NCBI GenBank assembly: GCA_035627955.1
Contig: DASPKU010000014.1
Coordinates: 20,445-84,444 of the forward strand
Source: Phycisphaerales bacterium
GTDB lineage: Bacteria; Planctomycetota; Phycisphaerae; Phycisphaerales; UBA1924
DNA length: 64,000 nucleotides
Reading direction: 5' to 3'
Numbering within the stretch: the first letter of the stretch is position 1; every line of letters starts with the position of its first letter. Positions 50,546 through 58,945 of the stretch are shown in pieces. The notes under the pieces were generated by a model. That model was not told where the DNA came from and did no database searches. It worked only from the letters and a program-made list of their open reading frames with translations. The position numbers and the translations under genes were made by a program.

Positions 50546-50655
50546 AAAAGAGCCGATGGTTCAAGCGATCGAGTCCGCCTCCTTCCAGTTCACGGTCTTC
50601 GCGCAATCTGAGCGCTCACAAACGCACCCCGATCGCTCGCGCGATCGGCTCTTTT
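50546..50655. repeat. GATCGC palindrome doublet
   Basis: Left end aaaagagccgat (50546-50557) pairs with atcggctctttt (50644-50655). Inside, gcgatcg (left) and cgatcgctcgcgcgatcg (right, 50630 on) match the 11208-11294 element. It ends 5 bp before the TATCCT of the aquaporin gene, so it could also terminate the dockerin transcript. Confidence 0.75.
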
Positions 50656-50672
50656 GATCTATCCTGCCCACC

Positions 50673-51389
50673 ATGAACAAGCTCCTCGCTGAAGGCTTCG
50701 GCGCGTTCTGTCTCACCCTCGCCGGCACCGCCGCCATCACCGCCGGCGTCGATCACGTCGGCATCTGCCTCACTTTCGGGCTGGTGGTGATGGTCATGAT
50801 CTACGCCATCGGCGACGTCTCCGGCGCCCACATGAACCCCGCCGTCACACTCGGCTTTGTTCTCGCCCGCCGCATGCCCGGCGGTCAGGCCGTCGGCTAC
50901 ATTGTCGCGCAGGTTCTCGGCGCCCTGCTCGCCTCCATCATCGTCCGCGCCTGGTACCAGGGCCACCCGACCATCGGCGCCAACGTCGCCGTGGGCGATG
51001 GCTCGCTCATCTGGCGCCCGCTCATCGCCGAGGTCGTCCTCACCTTCATCCTCATGTTCGTCATCCTCTGCGTCTCCACCGGCCCCAAGGAGAAGGGCAT
51101 CACCGCAGCCATCGCCGTGGGCGGCACCATCGCCCTCGATGCCCTCTTCGGCGGCCCCATCTCGGGCGCCTCCATGAACCCCGCCCGCAGCATCGGGCCC
51201 GGCGTGATCGCCACGATCTGGCCCGCGAAGAACCAGCTCGCCGAAGTCGCCGGCGTCACCCTGCGCACGCCCCTCGAATCGCTCTGGGTCTACCTGCTCG
51301 GCCCCATCGCGGGCGCTGCCCTGGCGGTGCCCTTCTTCAAGGCGGTGACCGGCACCACCACCGCACCCGCCTCGGAGTTCTCGCGGTGA
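50673..51389 (+). CDS. NIP-like aquaporin (probable metalloid/glycerol channel)
   Basis: A 238-residue, six-helix major intrinsic protein. The two pore motifs are HMNPAVT (Asn55) and GASMNPARS (Asn169). The second pore loop region GGTIALDALFGGPISGASMNPARSIGPG is closer to plant NIPs and bacterial AqpN than to AqpZ. By hand alignment the selectivity filter is Phe35, Ala157, Ala166, Arg172. AqpZ has His at the second position, so this pore should be wider than a strict water channel. Its stop overlaps the arsC start by 4 bp, pointing to arsenite efflux. TATCCT lies 7 nt before the ATG. Confidence 0.87.
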   Translation: MNKLLAEGFGAFCLTLAGTAAITAGVDHVGICLTFGLVVMVMIYAIGDVSGAHMNPAVTLGFVLARRMPGGQAVGYIVAQVLGALLASIIVRAWYQGHPTIGANVAVGDGSLIWRPLIAEVVLTFILMFVILCVSTGPKEKGITAAIAVGGTIALDALFGGPISGASMNPARSIGPGVIATIWPAKNQLAEVAGVTLRTPLESLWVYLLGPIAGAALAVPFFKAVTGTTTAPASEFSR

Positions 51390-51787
51390 GCAAGCCCCTC
51401 CGCGTCGTCTTCGTCTGCGTCGAGAACAGCTGCCGCAGCCAGATGGCCCAGGGCTTCGCCCGCGCCCTGGGCGGCAACGCCGTTGAAGCCTACAGCGCCG
51501 GCTCTCGCCCCTCGGGTAAGGTGAACGCAACCGCCATCCAGGTCATGGCCGAGCTCGGCCCCGCGTTCGCCATCGACCACCACGCGTCCAAGTCCCTCGC
51601 GGACCTCCCGCCCGTCGACTTCGACGCCGCCGTCACCATGGGCTGCGGCGACGCCTGCCCCATGCTGCGCTGCAAGCGCCGCGTCGATTGGCAGATCCCC
51701 GACCCCAAGCACATGCCCCTCGAAGAGTTCCGCCAGGTCCGCGACCGCATCCGCACGGAGGTCCAGCAGCTTTTGGCATCGCTCTGA
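51386..51787 (+). CDS. arsC: Arsenate reductase (low-MW phosphatase-like)
   Basis: A 133-residue reductase. The P-loop CVENSCRSQ has the C-x5-R signature (Cys11, Arg17). Downstream cysteines at 87, 91 and 96 (MGCGDACPMLRC) are placed for the thiol relay of thioredoxin-type ArsC; the conserved Asp is in QIPDPK. It reduces arsenate to arsenite. GTG 51386 overlaps the aquaporin stop (GTGA), so the channel and enzyme are made together. No arsR, acr3 or arsM is adjacent. Confidence 0.9.
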   Translation: MSKPLRVVFVCVENSCRSQMAQGFARALGGNAVEAYSAGSRPSGKVNATAIQVMAELGPAFAIDHHASKSLADLPPVDFDAAVTMGCGDACPMLRCKRRVDWQIPDPKHMPLEEFRQVRDRIRTEVQQLLASL

Positions 51788-51896
51788 AAGCGCCGATCGC
51801 GCCCGCGATCGACTTCCTCTCGATGCCCTGAGATTCGTCCACCCGAAACCTGCTTGCGATTCATGATCCAGTCTGATCGCTCGCGCGACCGGCTCT

Positions 51897-51898
<2 letters not shown>
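51786..51898. repeat. GATCGC palindrome doublet reaching the ruvX stop codon
   Basis: Left arm gaaagcgccgatcgc (51786 on) and right arm gatcgctcgcgcgaccggctctt (51874-51897) form a diverged copy of the 11208 and 50546 elements. It fills the gap between convergent arsC and ruvX. Confidence 0.7.
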
Positions 51899-52348
<450 letters not shown>

Positions 52349-52352
<4 letters not shown>

Positions 52353-52864
52353 GCCCGTGCTCCGGCCGCTTCCGCCAGCAGCTTCGCCACATCCAGCGGG
52401 CGCGTGTACATGTTGATCCCGCCCTCCGCATCCCGCGGCCACTGCTCCACCGGCCGATCCCAGTACAGCTCCAACCCGTTCTCGTCCGGGTCGTGCAGGT
52501 ACAGCGCCTCGCTCACGCCGTGATCGGCCGCGCCGTCGAGCTCCACGCCCGCGTCCACCAGCCGTTTGAGCGCCACCGCCAGCGCCGCCCGCGAGGGGTA
52601 CAGAATGGCCGCGTGATACAGCCCGGTCGAGCCCCGCGCCGGAGCCTTTCCACCCTTGCTCTCCCACGTGTTCAGCCCGATGTGGTGGTGGTACCCGCCC
52701 GCCGACACGAACGCGGCCTGCGTTCCGAACCGCTGCATCAGCTTGAACCCCAGCACCCCGCAGTAAAACGCCAGCGACCGCTCCAGGTCGCTCACCTTCA
52801 GGTGCACGTGCCCGATTCGCACGCCCGCGTCGATCTCACCCGGTCGCTCCTGCTGCTTCTCCAA
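52349..52864 (-). CDS. VOC-family dioxygenase/glyoxalase-like protein
   Basis: A 171-residue vicinal-oxygen-chelate protein, two beta-alpha-beta-beta-beta modules. Metal ligands are likely His in IGHVHLKVSDLE, His in TGLYHAAILYP and Glu in NGLELYWDRP, the catechol-2,3-dioxygenase-like (CatE) set. GGYHHHIGLNTW is also characteristic. It may cleave an aromatic ring or act on a lactoylglutathione-like substrate. TTG 52864 follows an AAGGGGG tract; GTG near 52819 is an alternative start. Coupled to ruvX. Confidence 0.85.
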
Positions 52865-53016
52865 GTGCCACCCCCTTCGTGCCGGTCCAGAGCTGGAGGA
52901 TGAAGCCTGTTACACCGCGCCGATACGCCCCCTCACCGCTCCATCCTACACAGTGAACACGCGGGGCCGTTCCCGCCTGCGGAGAGCGAGAAGCGCGACC
53001 ACAAGGAGTGCACATC

Positions 53017-53373
53017 ATGAGACGGATCTCTGCTGCTGCGTTGCTGGGCCTCACCGTTCTCGCCGGCGGCCTCATCGGCTGCGAGAGCAATGACAACGAC
53101 TACTACGACGATGGCTACTACCGCGGCGACCGAATCGGCAGCCGCGACTGGGACCACGACCGCGACTGGGACCGCGACCGTCGTCGCGACTGGGACCGCG
53201 ACGGCCGGCGCGACTGGGACCGCGACGGCAAGCGCGACTGGAACCGCGACGGCAAGCGCGATTGGGACAAGGACTGGGACCACGACCGCGACCACCTCCG
53301 CCGCGACCACGACCACCGCGGCGAAGGCATCTTCGACCGCGACTTTGACCGGCGCGAGTGGGACCGCCGCTGA
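53017..53373 (+). CDS. Small lipoprotein with Arg-Asp-Trp repeats
   Basis: A 118-residue lipoprotein. Signal MRRISAAALLGLTVLAGGLIGC, then a Tyr/Asp-rich stretch and about 75 residues made of D/R/W repeats (RDWDRDGRRDWDRDGKRDWNRDG), ending FDRREWDRR. At DNA level this is a tandem array of cgcgactgggaccgcgacgg-like units. The charge alternation suggests an extended helix or ion-binding polymer in the periplasm. No family recognised. AAGGAG lies 8 nt before ATG 53017. A terminator follows. Confidence 0.7.
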   Translation: MRRISAAALLGLTVLAGGLIGCESNDNDYYDDGYYRGDRIGSRDWDHDRDWDRDRRRDWDRDGRRDWDRDGKRDWNRDGKRDWDKDWDHDRDHLRRDHDHRGEGIFDRDFDRREWDRR

Positions 53374-53425
53374 TCGCCCAAGCCACGCACTGACCCACCG
53401 CGCGCTCACCCGCGCGTGATGACCC

Positions 53426-53460
53426 AAGCAGGCGAGCACGCTCGACGCGCTCGCCTGCTT
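53426..53460 (+). terminator. Terminator after the RDW-repeat lipoprotein
   Basis: A perfect 12-bp stem aagcaggcgagc with gctcgcctgctt, loop of 11 nt, followed by ctgttcattt. The rest of the gap to 53618 shows nothing but a possible promoter near ttgcgctacc (53523). Confidence 0.85.
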
Positions 53461-53618
53461 CTGTTCATTTGCACGCCCAACAAGCCCCCACACGCACGCG
53501 CAACCGCTGTCAAAGCCTGCTCTTGCGCTACCATCCCTCCGACGCGTGAAACGCGATGTTAGTGCCCGCGTACAAAACGGCACGCGGCCTCCGCCGCGCC
53601 ACCTTAGGAGCAGCTTCG

Positions 53619-53924
53619 ATGTTCGTGCGTGCGTGTCTGATCGTCGGCGCCCTTGCCAGCACCTTCCTGACCGGCTGCGTCCACCACGGCCACCACCGCG
53701 CCGTCGTCATCGAAGAGCACCGCGTGCACTCCCACCCGCCCCGCCGCGCGGTGGTCATCGAGGAACGCCACTACGCCCCGCCGCCGCGCGTCATCGTCGA
53801 GGAACGCCGCTACGTCCCCGGCCCCACCCTCATCATCGGTGGCGGGTGGGGCGGCGGCTGGCACCACCACCACGGCCACCACCACCATGGCCACCATCAC
53901 CACCACCGCCGCCACTGGCACTGA
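53619..53924 (+). CDS. Small histidine-rich lipoprotein
   Basis: A 101-residue lipoprotein: signal MFVRACLIVGALASTFLTGC, then HHGHHRAVVIEEHRVHSHPP, three VIEE(R/H)-type repeats (RAVVIEERHYAPPP; VIVEERRYVPG), a Gly/Trp turn, and a tail of about 22 residues that are nearly all His. The tail should bind Ni, Zn or Cu in the periplasm or on the outer membrane. AGGAG lies 8 nt before ATG 53619. Similar in size to the RDW-repeat lipoprotein upstream but unrelated in sequence. Confidence 0.72.
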   Translation: MFVRACLIVGALASTFLTGCVHHGHHRAVVIEEHRVHSHPPRRAVVIEERHYAPPPRVIVEERRYVPGPTLIIGGGWGGGWHHHHGHHHHGHHHHHRRHWH

Positions 53925-53931
53925 TGCGTGC

Positions 53932-53955
53932 CATGGCGACGTCTTCGTCGCTATG
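53932..53955. repeat. GTGCCA-flanked hairpin, TGGCGACG stem
   Basis: catggcgacg-tctt-cgtcgctatg with a tgcgtgc flank. It is the near twin of 36065-36088 and lies 8 bp after the His-rich gene's stop. Confidence 0.8.
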
Positions 53956-54002
53956 GAGCGACTTCGGCCTCACCGTCAGCTCTGACCCAATGAACCGACC
54001 CC

Positions 54003-55343
54003 CTACCGCAGCAACCGCTCCAGGTAGTGGATGTCGATCCCACCCTCCTTGAAGTCCGAGTTCTCCATCAGCCGCGAGTGCAGCGGGATGGTCGTTGAGA
54101 TCGGCCCCACCTGGAACTCGCGCAGCGCCCGGCTCATCCGCGCCATGCACTGCCGGCGGTCGTCCGCGTGCACGATCAGCTTGCCGATCATCGAGTCATA
54201 GTTCGGCGGCACCACGTACCCCGGCACCACGTGCGTATCCATCCGCACGCCCGGGCCGCCCGGCACCTGCCACGTCTCGATCTTCCCCGCCGAAGGCCTG
54301 AACCCCTTGTCCGGGTCCTCGGCGTTGATGCGGCACTCCATCGCGTGGCCTTTGATCTGCACGTCCTTCTGCTTGAAGGGCAGGGGCTCGCCCGCCGCCA
54401 CCAGGATCGACATCTTCACGATGTCGATGCCCGTGATCAGCTCCGTCACCGGATGCTCCACCTGCACCCGCGTGTTGACCTCCAGCATGTAGAAGTTCTG
54501 CTGGCCGTCCATCAAAAACTCGACCGTCGCCGCGCCGTGGTAGTTCGCCGCCTTGATCAGCCGCGCCGCGGCCTCGCACACCACTTCCATCTTCTTGCGG
54601 TTGACGTTGGGGCTCGGTGCCTCCTCGATCACCTTTTGGTGCCGCCGCTGCATCGAGCAGTCGCGCTCCCACAGGTGCACCGCGTGCCCGTGCTTGTCGC
54701 CCAGGCACTGCACCTCCACGTGCCGCGCGTGCTCCAGGAACTTCTCGATGAACACCGCGCCGTTGCCAAAGGCCGCCAGCGCCTCCTGCCCCGCCTGCCG
54801 CAGGCTGCTCCGCAGCGTCGCCTCGTTGCGGCACACCCGCATCCCGCGCCCGCCGCCGCCCGCCGCGGCCTTGATGATCACCGGGTACCCGATCTCGTTG
54901 GCAACCCGGACCGCCTCTTCCTCTTCCTCGATGGCCCCCTCGGAACCCGGGAAGATCGGCACCTTGTTGGCCTTGGCGGTCCTCTTGCACTCGACCTTGT
55001 CGCCGAGCTTGCCCATTGCCTCGGGGCTCGGCCCGATGAACTCGATCTTGCAGTCACGGCACGCCTGCGAGAAGTCCGGCCGCTCGCTGAGGAACCCGTA
55101 CCCCGGGTGGATCGCGTCCACGTCCGCGACCTCGGCCGCGGCGATGATCCGCGAAATGTTGAGGTAGCTCTCCTTCGCCGGCCCCGGCCCGATGCAAATC
55201 GCCCGGTCCGCAAGCCGCAGGTACGGCGCATCCTTGTCGGCCGTCGAGTAGACGCACACCGTCTCAATACCCAGCTCGCGGCACGCGCGCATGATGCGGA
55301 GGGCGATCTCACCACGATTCGCGATCAGAACTCTCTTGAACAT
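54003..55343 (-). CDS. accC: Acetyl-CoA carboxylase, biotin carboxylase subunit
   Basis: A 446-residue ATP-grasp enzyme that carboxylates biotin on AccB, the first step of malonyl-CoA and fatty acid synthesis. Landmarks: FKRVLIANRGEIALRIMRACRELGI, HPGYGFLSE, the ATP-grasp Gly loop KAAAGGGGRGMRV, FIEKFLEHARHVEVQ, EEAPSPN and MLEVNTRVQVEHPVTE. Length is standard. It follows accB by 12 bp. Confidence 0.96.
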   Translation of the reverse strand: MFKRVLIANRGEIALRIMRACRELGIETVCVYSTADKDAPYLRLADRAICIGPGPAKESYLNISRIIAAAEVADVDAIHPGYGFLSERPDFSQACRDCKIEFIGPSPEAMGKLGDKVECKRTAKANKVPIFPGSEGAIEEEEEAVRVANEIGYPVIIKAAAGGGGRGMRVCRNEATLRSSLRQAGQEALAAFGNGAVFIEKFLEHARHVEVQCLGDKHGHAVHLWERDCSMQRRHQKVIEEAPSPNVNRKKMEVVCEAAARLIKAANYHGAATVEFLMDGQQNFYMLEVNTRVQVEHPVTELITGIDIVKMSILVAAGEPLPFKQKDVQIKGHAMECRINAEDPDKGFRPSAGKIETWQVPGGPGVRMDTHVVPGYVVPPNYDSMIGKLIVHADDRRQCMARMSRALREFQVGPISTTIPLHSRLMENSDFKEGGIDIHYLERLLR

Positions 55344-55355
55344 GTGTTGTCAGTC

Positions 55356-55835
55356 TCAGGAGGGACGAATCGCGAACAGCTTCTGCCCGAACTCCACGGC
55401 CTGCCCGCTCTTGACCAGGATCTGCTCGATCGTGCCGCTCTTCTCGGCCTTGATCTCATTGAACACCTTCATCGCCTCGATCAGGCACACCGTCGTGTCC
55501 GGCGTCACCTGCTGACCGGGCTTCACGAAGGGCGGCGAGTCCGGGTTCGGCGCGAGGTAGAGCGTCCCCACCATGGGCGAGTCGATCGTCGGGCCAGCCG
55601 CCGCCGCGGGAGCCGCGCTTCCGCTGCTCCCCCCACCCGACGCCGCCGGGGCCGGCGCGCTCACGGGGGCTGCCTGCGGCGCCGCCGCATACTGCACCTG
55701 CGGCGCCGCGTGCACAACCTGCGTCGTCCCGCGCTTCAGCGAGATGGACTCCTTCTCGTCCTTGAGGTCCACCTCGGACAGGTCGTGCTCGGCCATCAGG
55801 GCCACAAGTTCCTTCAGCTTGCTGATATCAATCAT
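55356..55835 (-). CDS. accB: Acetyl-CoA carboxylase biotin carboxyl carrier protein
   Basis: A 159-residue BCCP. The N-terminal helix (IDISKLKELVALMAEHDLSEVDLKDEKESISLKRG) is followed by a ~45-residue Ala/Pro/Gly linker and the biotinyl domain with biotin on Lys123 in CLIEAMKVFNEI. Start 55835 has GAGAAG just upstream. Co-transcribed with accC. The leader, up to the M24 peptidase stop, carries a large inverted repeat (55851-55976). Confidence 0.95.
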   Translation of the reverse strand: MIDISKLKELVALMAEHDLSEVDLKDEKESISLKRGTTQVVHAAPQVQYAAAPQAAPVSAPAPAASGGGSSGSAAPAAAAGPTIDSPMVGTLYLAPNPDSPPFVKPGQQVTPDTTVCLIEAMKVFNEIKAEKSGTIEQILVKSGQAVEFGQKLFAIRPS

Positions 55836-55850
55836 GACTTCTCGGATTGA

Positions 55851-55976
55851 ACCGCAGAGCACGCAGAGAACGCAGAGTCAAACACTCCGAACCCTGCTCC
55901 CACATCACATGCCCCGCAATCCGTCCTTCTTCTCCTGTCTTATGCCTTCCTCTGCGATCTCTGCGTGCTCTGCGGT
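55851..55976. repeat. Inverted repeat of CGCAGAGNA units
   Basis: accgcagagcacgcagagaa... (55851-55877) and its complement (55950-55976) match at 26 of 27 positions, enclosing ~72 nt. It lies between the M24 peptidase gene and accB and would fold in the accB leader. Confidence 0.88.
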
Positions 55977-55984
55977 AAAAGGCC

Positions 55985-57130
55985 TTACAGCGTCGACCAC
56001 TCCAGGTCCTTGGGCAGCGTGCAGAAGTTCTTCGCCCCCTTCTCCGTGATCACGTACTGGTCCTCGATCCGCACCCCCCCAACCCCCGGCAGGTAGATCC
56101 CAGGCTCCACCGTGCACACCATCCCCACCTCCAGCGGCGCGTCCGGGTACTTGGGGTTCAGCCACGGCGGCTCCTTGCTGATCCCCAGCCCATGCCCCAG
56201 CCCGTGATCAAACTGCTCGCCGTACCCCGCCTCGTCGATGATGTCCCGCGCGATCTTGTCGATCTCGTGGCACGTCTTCCCGGGCGCCAGCGCCGCGGCC
56301 GAGGCCTCCTGGGCCTCCCGCACGATCTCGTAGATCTCCGCGACCTTCTTGGGCCACTTGCCCATCGAGAACGTCCGCGTCATGTCGCCTTGGTAGCCCT
56401 GGTACACCGCGCCCCAGTCGATCAGCAGCGGCTGCCCCGCCGTCACCTTTGTCTTCTCGCTCGGGCGATAGTGCGGCAGCGACCCGTTCGCCTTGGCCGC
56501 AATGATTGTCTCGAAGCCGGGCTTGCTGCTGCCCCGCATCTTCATTTCAAACTCGAGGATGGCCGCGACTTCCATCTCGCTCTGCCCCGCCTTGATCTGC
56601 TTGAGGGTCGCCTTCAGCGCCTCCTCCTGCAGCTTCACGGCCTTTTGGATCAGGGCCACCTCGCTCGCGTCCTTGATCACCCGCAGCGACTGCACCAGCA
56701 GCTTGGTCGCCACCAGCCGGTTCTGCGGCCCCTTGCCCAGCGCCTTGGTGATGTCCTCGACGTCCTTCACCGTCAGGTGCTCGGCCTGGAACGCGCACCG
56801 GTCCACCCGCGTCGCGGTGAACACCTCCGCCACCGCCGCGGGCATGGCGACCTTGCGCACATAGATCGAGGCGAGCGGCTTGACCGGCTCGAGCTCCTCC
56901 ACGTACCGCCCGTCGGTGATCACCGTCGCCGACTTGGGCGACACCACCAGGTAGCTGTCACCGCCGAAGAACCCCGTCAGGTACCCGACGTCCAAGGGGT
57001 TGGTCACCAGGATGTGGCTGACGTTCTGCTTCTGGGCCAGCGCCCGCAGCCGGTCCATCCGCCCCGCGTACGGCGGACCGCCCCCGTTCGAGGACGCGTC
57101 CTTGGGCTTCACGGCGGTGGCTGAGGGCAT
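55985..57130 (-). CDS. M24 Xaa-Pro aminopeptidase-like protein
   Basis: A 381-residue pita-bread peptidase with an N-terminal creatinase-like domain (DRLRALAQKQNVSHILVTNPLDVGYLTGFFGGDSYLVV). The metal ligands are visible: Asp in LLIDWGAVYQGYQGDMTR (two), His in HGLGHGLG, Glu in CTVEPGIYL and Glu in RIEDQYVI. It probably removes N-terminal residues before proline. In many bacteria a PepP/PepQ homologue precedes efp-accB-accC; here efp is missing. TATCAT lies 8 nt before the ATG. Confidence 0.9.
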   Translation of the reverse strand: MPSATAVKPKDASSNGGGPPYAGRMDRLRALAQKQNVSHILVTNPLDVGYLTGFFGGDSYLVVSPKSATVITDGRYVEELEPVKPLASIYVRKVAMPAAVAEVFTATRVDRCAFQAEHLTVKDVEDITKALGKGPQNRLVATKLLVQSLRVIKDASEVALIQKAVKLQEEALKATLKQIKAGQSEMEVAAILEFEMKMRGSSKPGFETIIAAKANGSLPHYRPSEKTKVTAGQPLLIDWGAVYQGYQGDMTRTFSMGKWPKKVAEIYEIVREAQEASAAALAPGKTCHEIDKIARDIIDEAGYGEQFDHGLGHGLGISKEPPWLNPKYPDAPLEVGMVCTVEPGIYLPGVGGVRIEDQYVITEKGAKNFCTLPKDLEWSTL

Positions 57131-57183
57131 AGGGGGTCATGATACCGCCTTCACCCCACACGCGCCCGATAGACTCCCCCGCG

Positions 57184-58863
57184 ATGGCCCCGCCCGGTGA
57201 ACAACACGCGCAAGACCGGGAGGGCGGGCTTTCAGCCCGCAGTGCTGCCTCTGCTTCGCCTCATCCAACCACCCGCGCGCATGCCGGCCCCTCGTTGGTG
57301 CTCCTCATCACGCTCATCTGCGTCGCGTGGCCCCTCGGCGCGGTCTTATGGTCTGTCACCGCCGGAGTTATGGAAGGGGACATCACCAAGGCCCCGCCCT
57401 CAACCGGCCCCGAGCCCGCCCTCTCCCTCCTGCCCGCGTGGGGACTGCTCGGCTCCACCGCCCTCTGGGCTCTCGCCATCGCCACCCTTGCGACCCTGCT
57501 CGCCTGGCCCGCCGCGTGGCTCATCCGCGGGCGCGGCTGGACCATCGCCCCCCTCCTCTTCACCCCCCTCCTGCTCCCAAGTTACCTCGCCTACAACGGT
57601 TACAGCACCATCCGCGCCGCCGGCACGCCCCTTGGCTCCTGGCTCGCAGACCTCGCCCAGGGAACCATCCCAAACGCCCCCTCCATCGCCGGTAAGCTCC
57701 TGGCCGTCATTGGCTTATCGCTTTGGGCCTGGCCCATCGCCACCCTCGTGCTGGGCTCGTTCATCAGCCGCATCGACGAGCACGTCCTCGAGACCCTCCG
57801 CCTCGAGGCCGCGGGCCCACGCAAGTCGCGCGAGCTCTGGCGCTTATGCCGCCCCGGCCTGCTCGCCGCCGCCGCCGTCGTCTTCCTCGTCATGCTCGGC
57901 TCGGCCATCCCCCTGCACCTGGCCCAGGTCCCCACCTACGCCGTCAAGGTCTGGTTTGACCTCAACTTAGCCCCCGGCTCCTGGCGCGTCTGGCTCAGCG
58001 CCTGGCCCCTCGTCCTCGCCGCGGTCGCCGGCGCGTCCATCATCTCCAGCCGCGTCGTCGCTGCCGCCGTTTCGCACAGCGAAACGCCAGCCGCCCCGCC
58101 CGCCGCCGCCCCCGCCCGCGGCTGGCTCCTCACCGGCGCCATCTGGGCCGCCGCCATCCTCATCCCACTCTTGCTCTTCGCCCGCACCGTCCGCGGCCTG
58201 CGCCCCTACCACGACTTCTGGTCCCTCTCCGGCGAAGCCGTACTAAGTAGTACGGCCATCGCCCTCGCCACCGGCCTCATCGGCACCCTCCTCGCCGCCG
58301 CTTTCTGGCAGGGCCTGAGCGCCGCCCGCCGCCGCCCCACCCTGCTCCTCTGGTGCCTCCGCACCCTGCTGATCACCGGGCTCCTCCCCGGAGTCCTCGT
58401 CGGCTCGGCGGTCTCCATCGCCGTCAACACCACGCCCGGCCTGTGGTCGCTGGGCGAGTCGCCGCTAATCCTCGTCATCACCCACACCGCCCGCTTCGGC
58501 TTTGTGAGCGCACTCATCGGCGTCTGGCTCGCGGCCGTGGAACCCCGGGCCGAGCGCGACCTCCGTGCACTCGACGGCGCCCTCGGCTTCCGCGGCTGGA
58601 TCAGCGCCAGCCTCCCCCTCCAGGGCGGTGCCCTCGCCGGCGCGGGCCTGGCCACCGCCGCCCTGTCACTCCACGAGATCGAGGCCGCTGTGGTCGTCCA
58701 GCCCCCCGGCACCCCCAGCCTCGCCCAAGTGATGCTCAACCACCTGCACCAGCTCCGGATGCAGGACGTGTCCGCCGCGGCGGTGTCTGTAGTCGTGGTC
58801 GGCTTCTTTGTGGCGGGCCTGGCAGCGTGGGCGGCGTCGAAAACGTTGAAGCAGCTCAGGTGA
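57184..58863 (+). CDS. Iron(III)-type ABC transporter permease (FbpB-like)
   Basis: A 559-residue permease with about 12 helices, a fusion of two BPD_transp_1 modules. The EAA-like loops are ETLRLEAAGPRKSRELWRLCRPGL in the first half and RDLRALDGALGFRGWISASLPLQGG in the second. The layout matches FbpB/ThiP-type inner-membrane permeases. The partner ATPase and binding protein are not in the window. The first ~30 residues (GEQHAQDREGGLSARSAASAS) include a translated hairpin (57224-57240). TAGACT lies 8 nt before ATG 57184. Confidence 0.82.
   Translation: MAPPGEQHAQDREGGLSARSAASASPHPTTRAHAGPSLVLLITLICVAWPLGAVLWSVTAGVMEGDITKAPPSTGPEPALSLLPAWGLLGSTALWALAIATLATLLAWPAAWLIRGRGWTIAPLLFTPLLLPSYLAYNGYSTIRAAGTPLGSWLADLAQGTIPNAPSIAGKLLAVIGLSLWAWPIATLVLGSFISRIDEHVLETLRLEAAGPRKSRELWRLCRPGLLAAAAVVFLVMLGSAIPLHLAQVPTYAVKVWFDLNLAPGSWRVWLSAWPLVLAAVAGASIISSRVVAAAVSHSETPAAPPAAAPARGWLLTGAIWAAAILIPLLLFARTVRGLRPYHDFWSLSGEAVLSSTAIALATGLIGTLLAAAFWQGLSAARRRPTLLLWCLRTLLITGLLPGVLVGSAVSIAVNTTPGLWSLGESPLILVITHTARFGFVSALIGVWLAAVEPRAERDLRALDGALGFRGWISASLPLQGGALAGAGLATAALSLHEIEAAVVVQPPGTPSLAQVMLNHLHQLRMQDVSAAAVSVVVVGFFVAGLAAWAASKTLKQLR
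57224..57240. repeat. GCGGGC-TTTCA-GCCCGC hairpin in the permease N-terminus
   Basis: A perfect 6-bp stem with loop tttca, the same loop as 15459-15473. It is translated as GGLSAR just after the start of the permease. Confidence 0.7.
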
Positions 58864-58945
58864 CTTCCCAACACCTCTCTCACCGATGCCCGGGGCCCAT
58901 CCAAACAACCGGCCCGTGCACCTCGTAGCAGGGCTTTCCAGTAGG

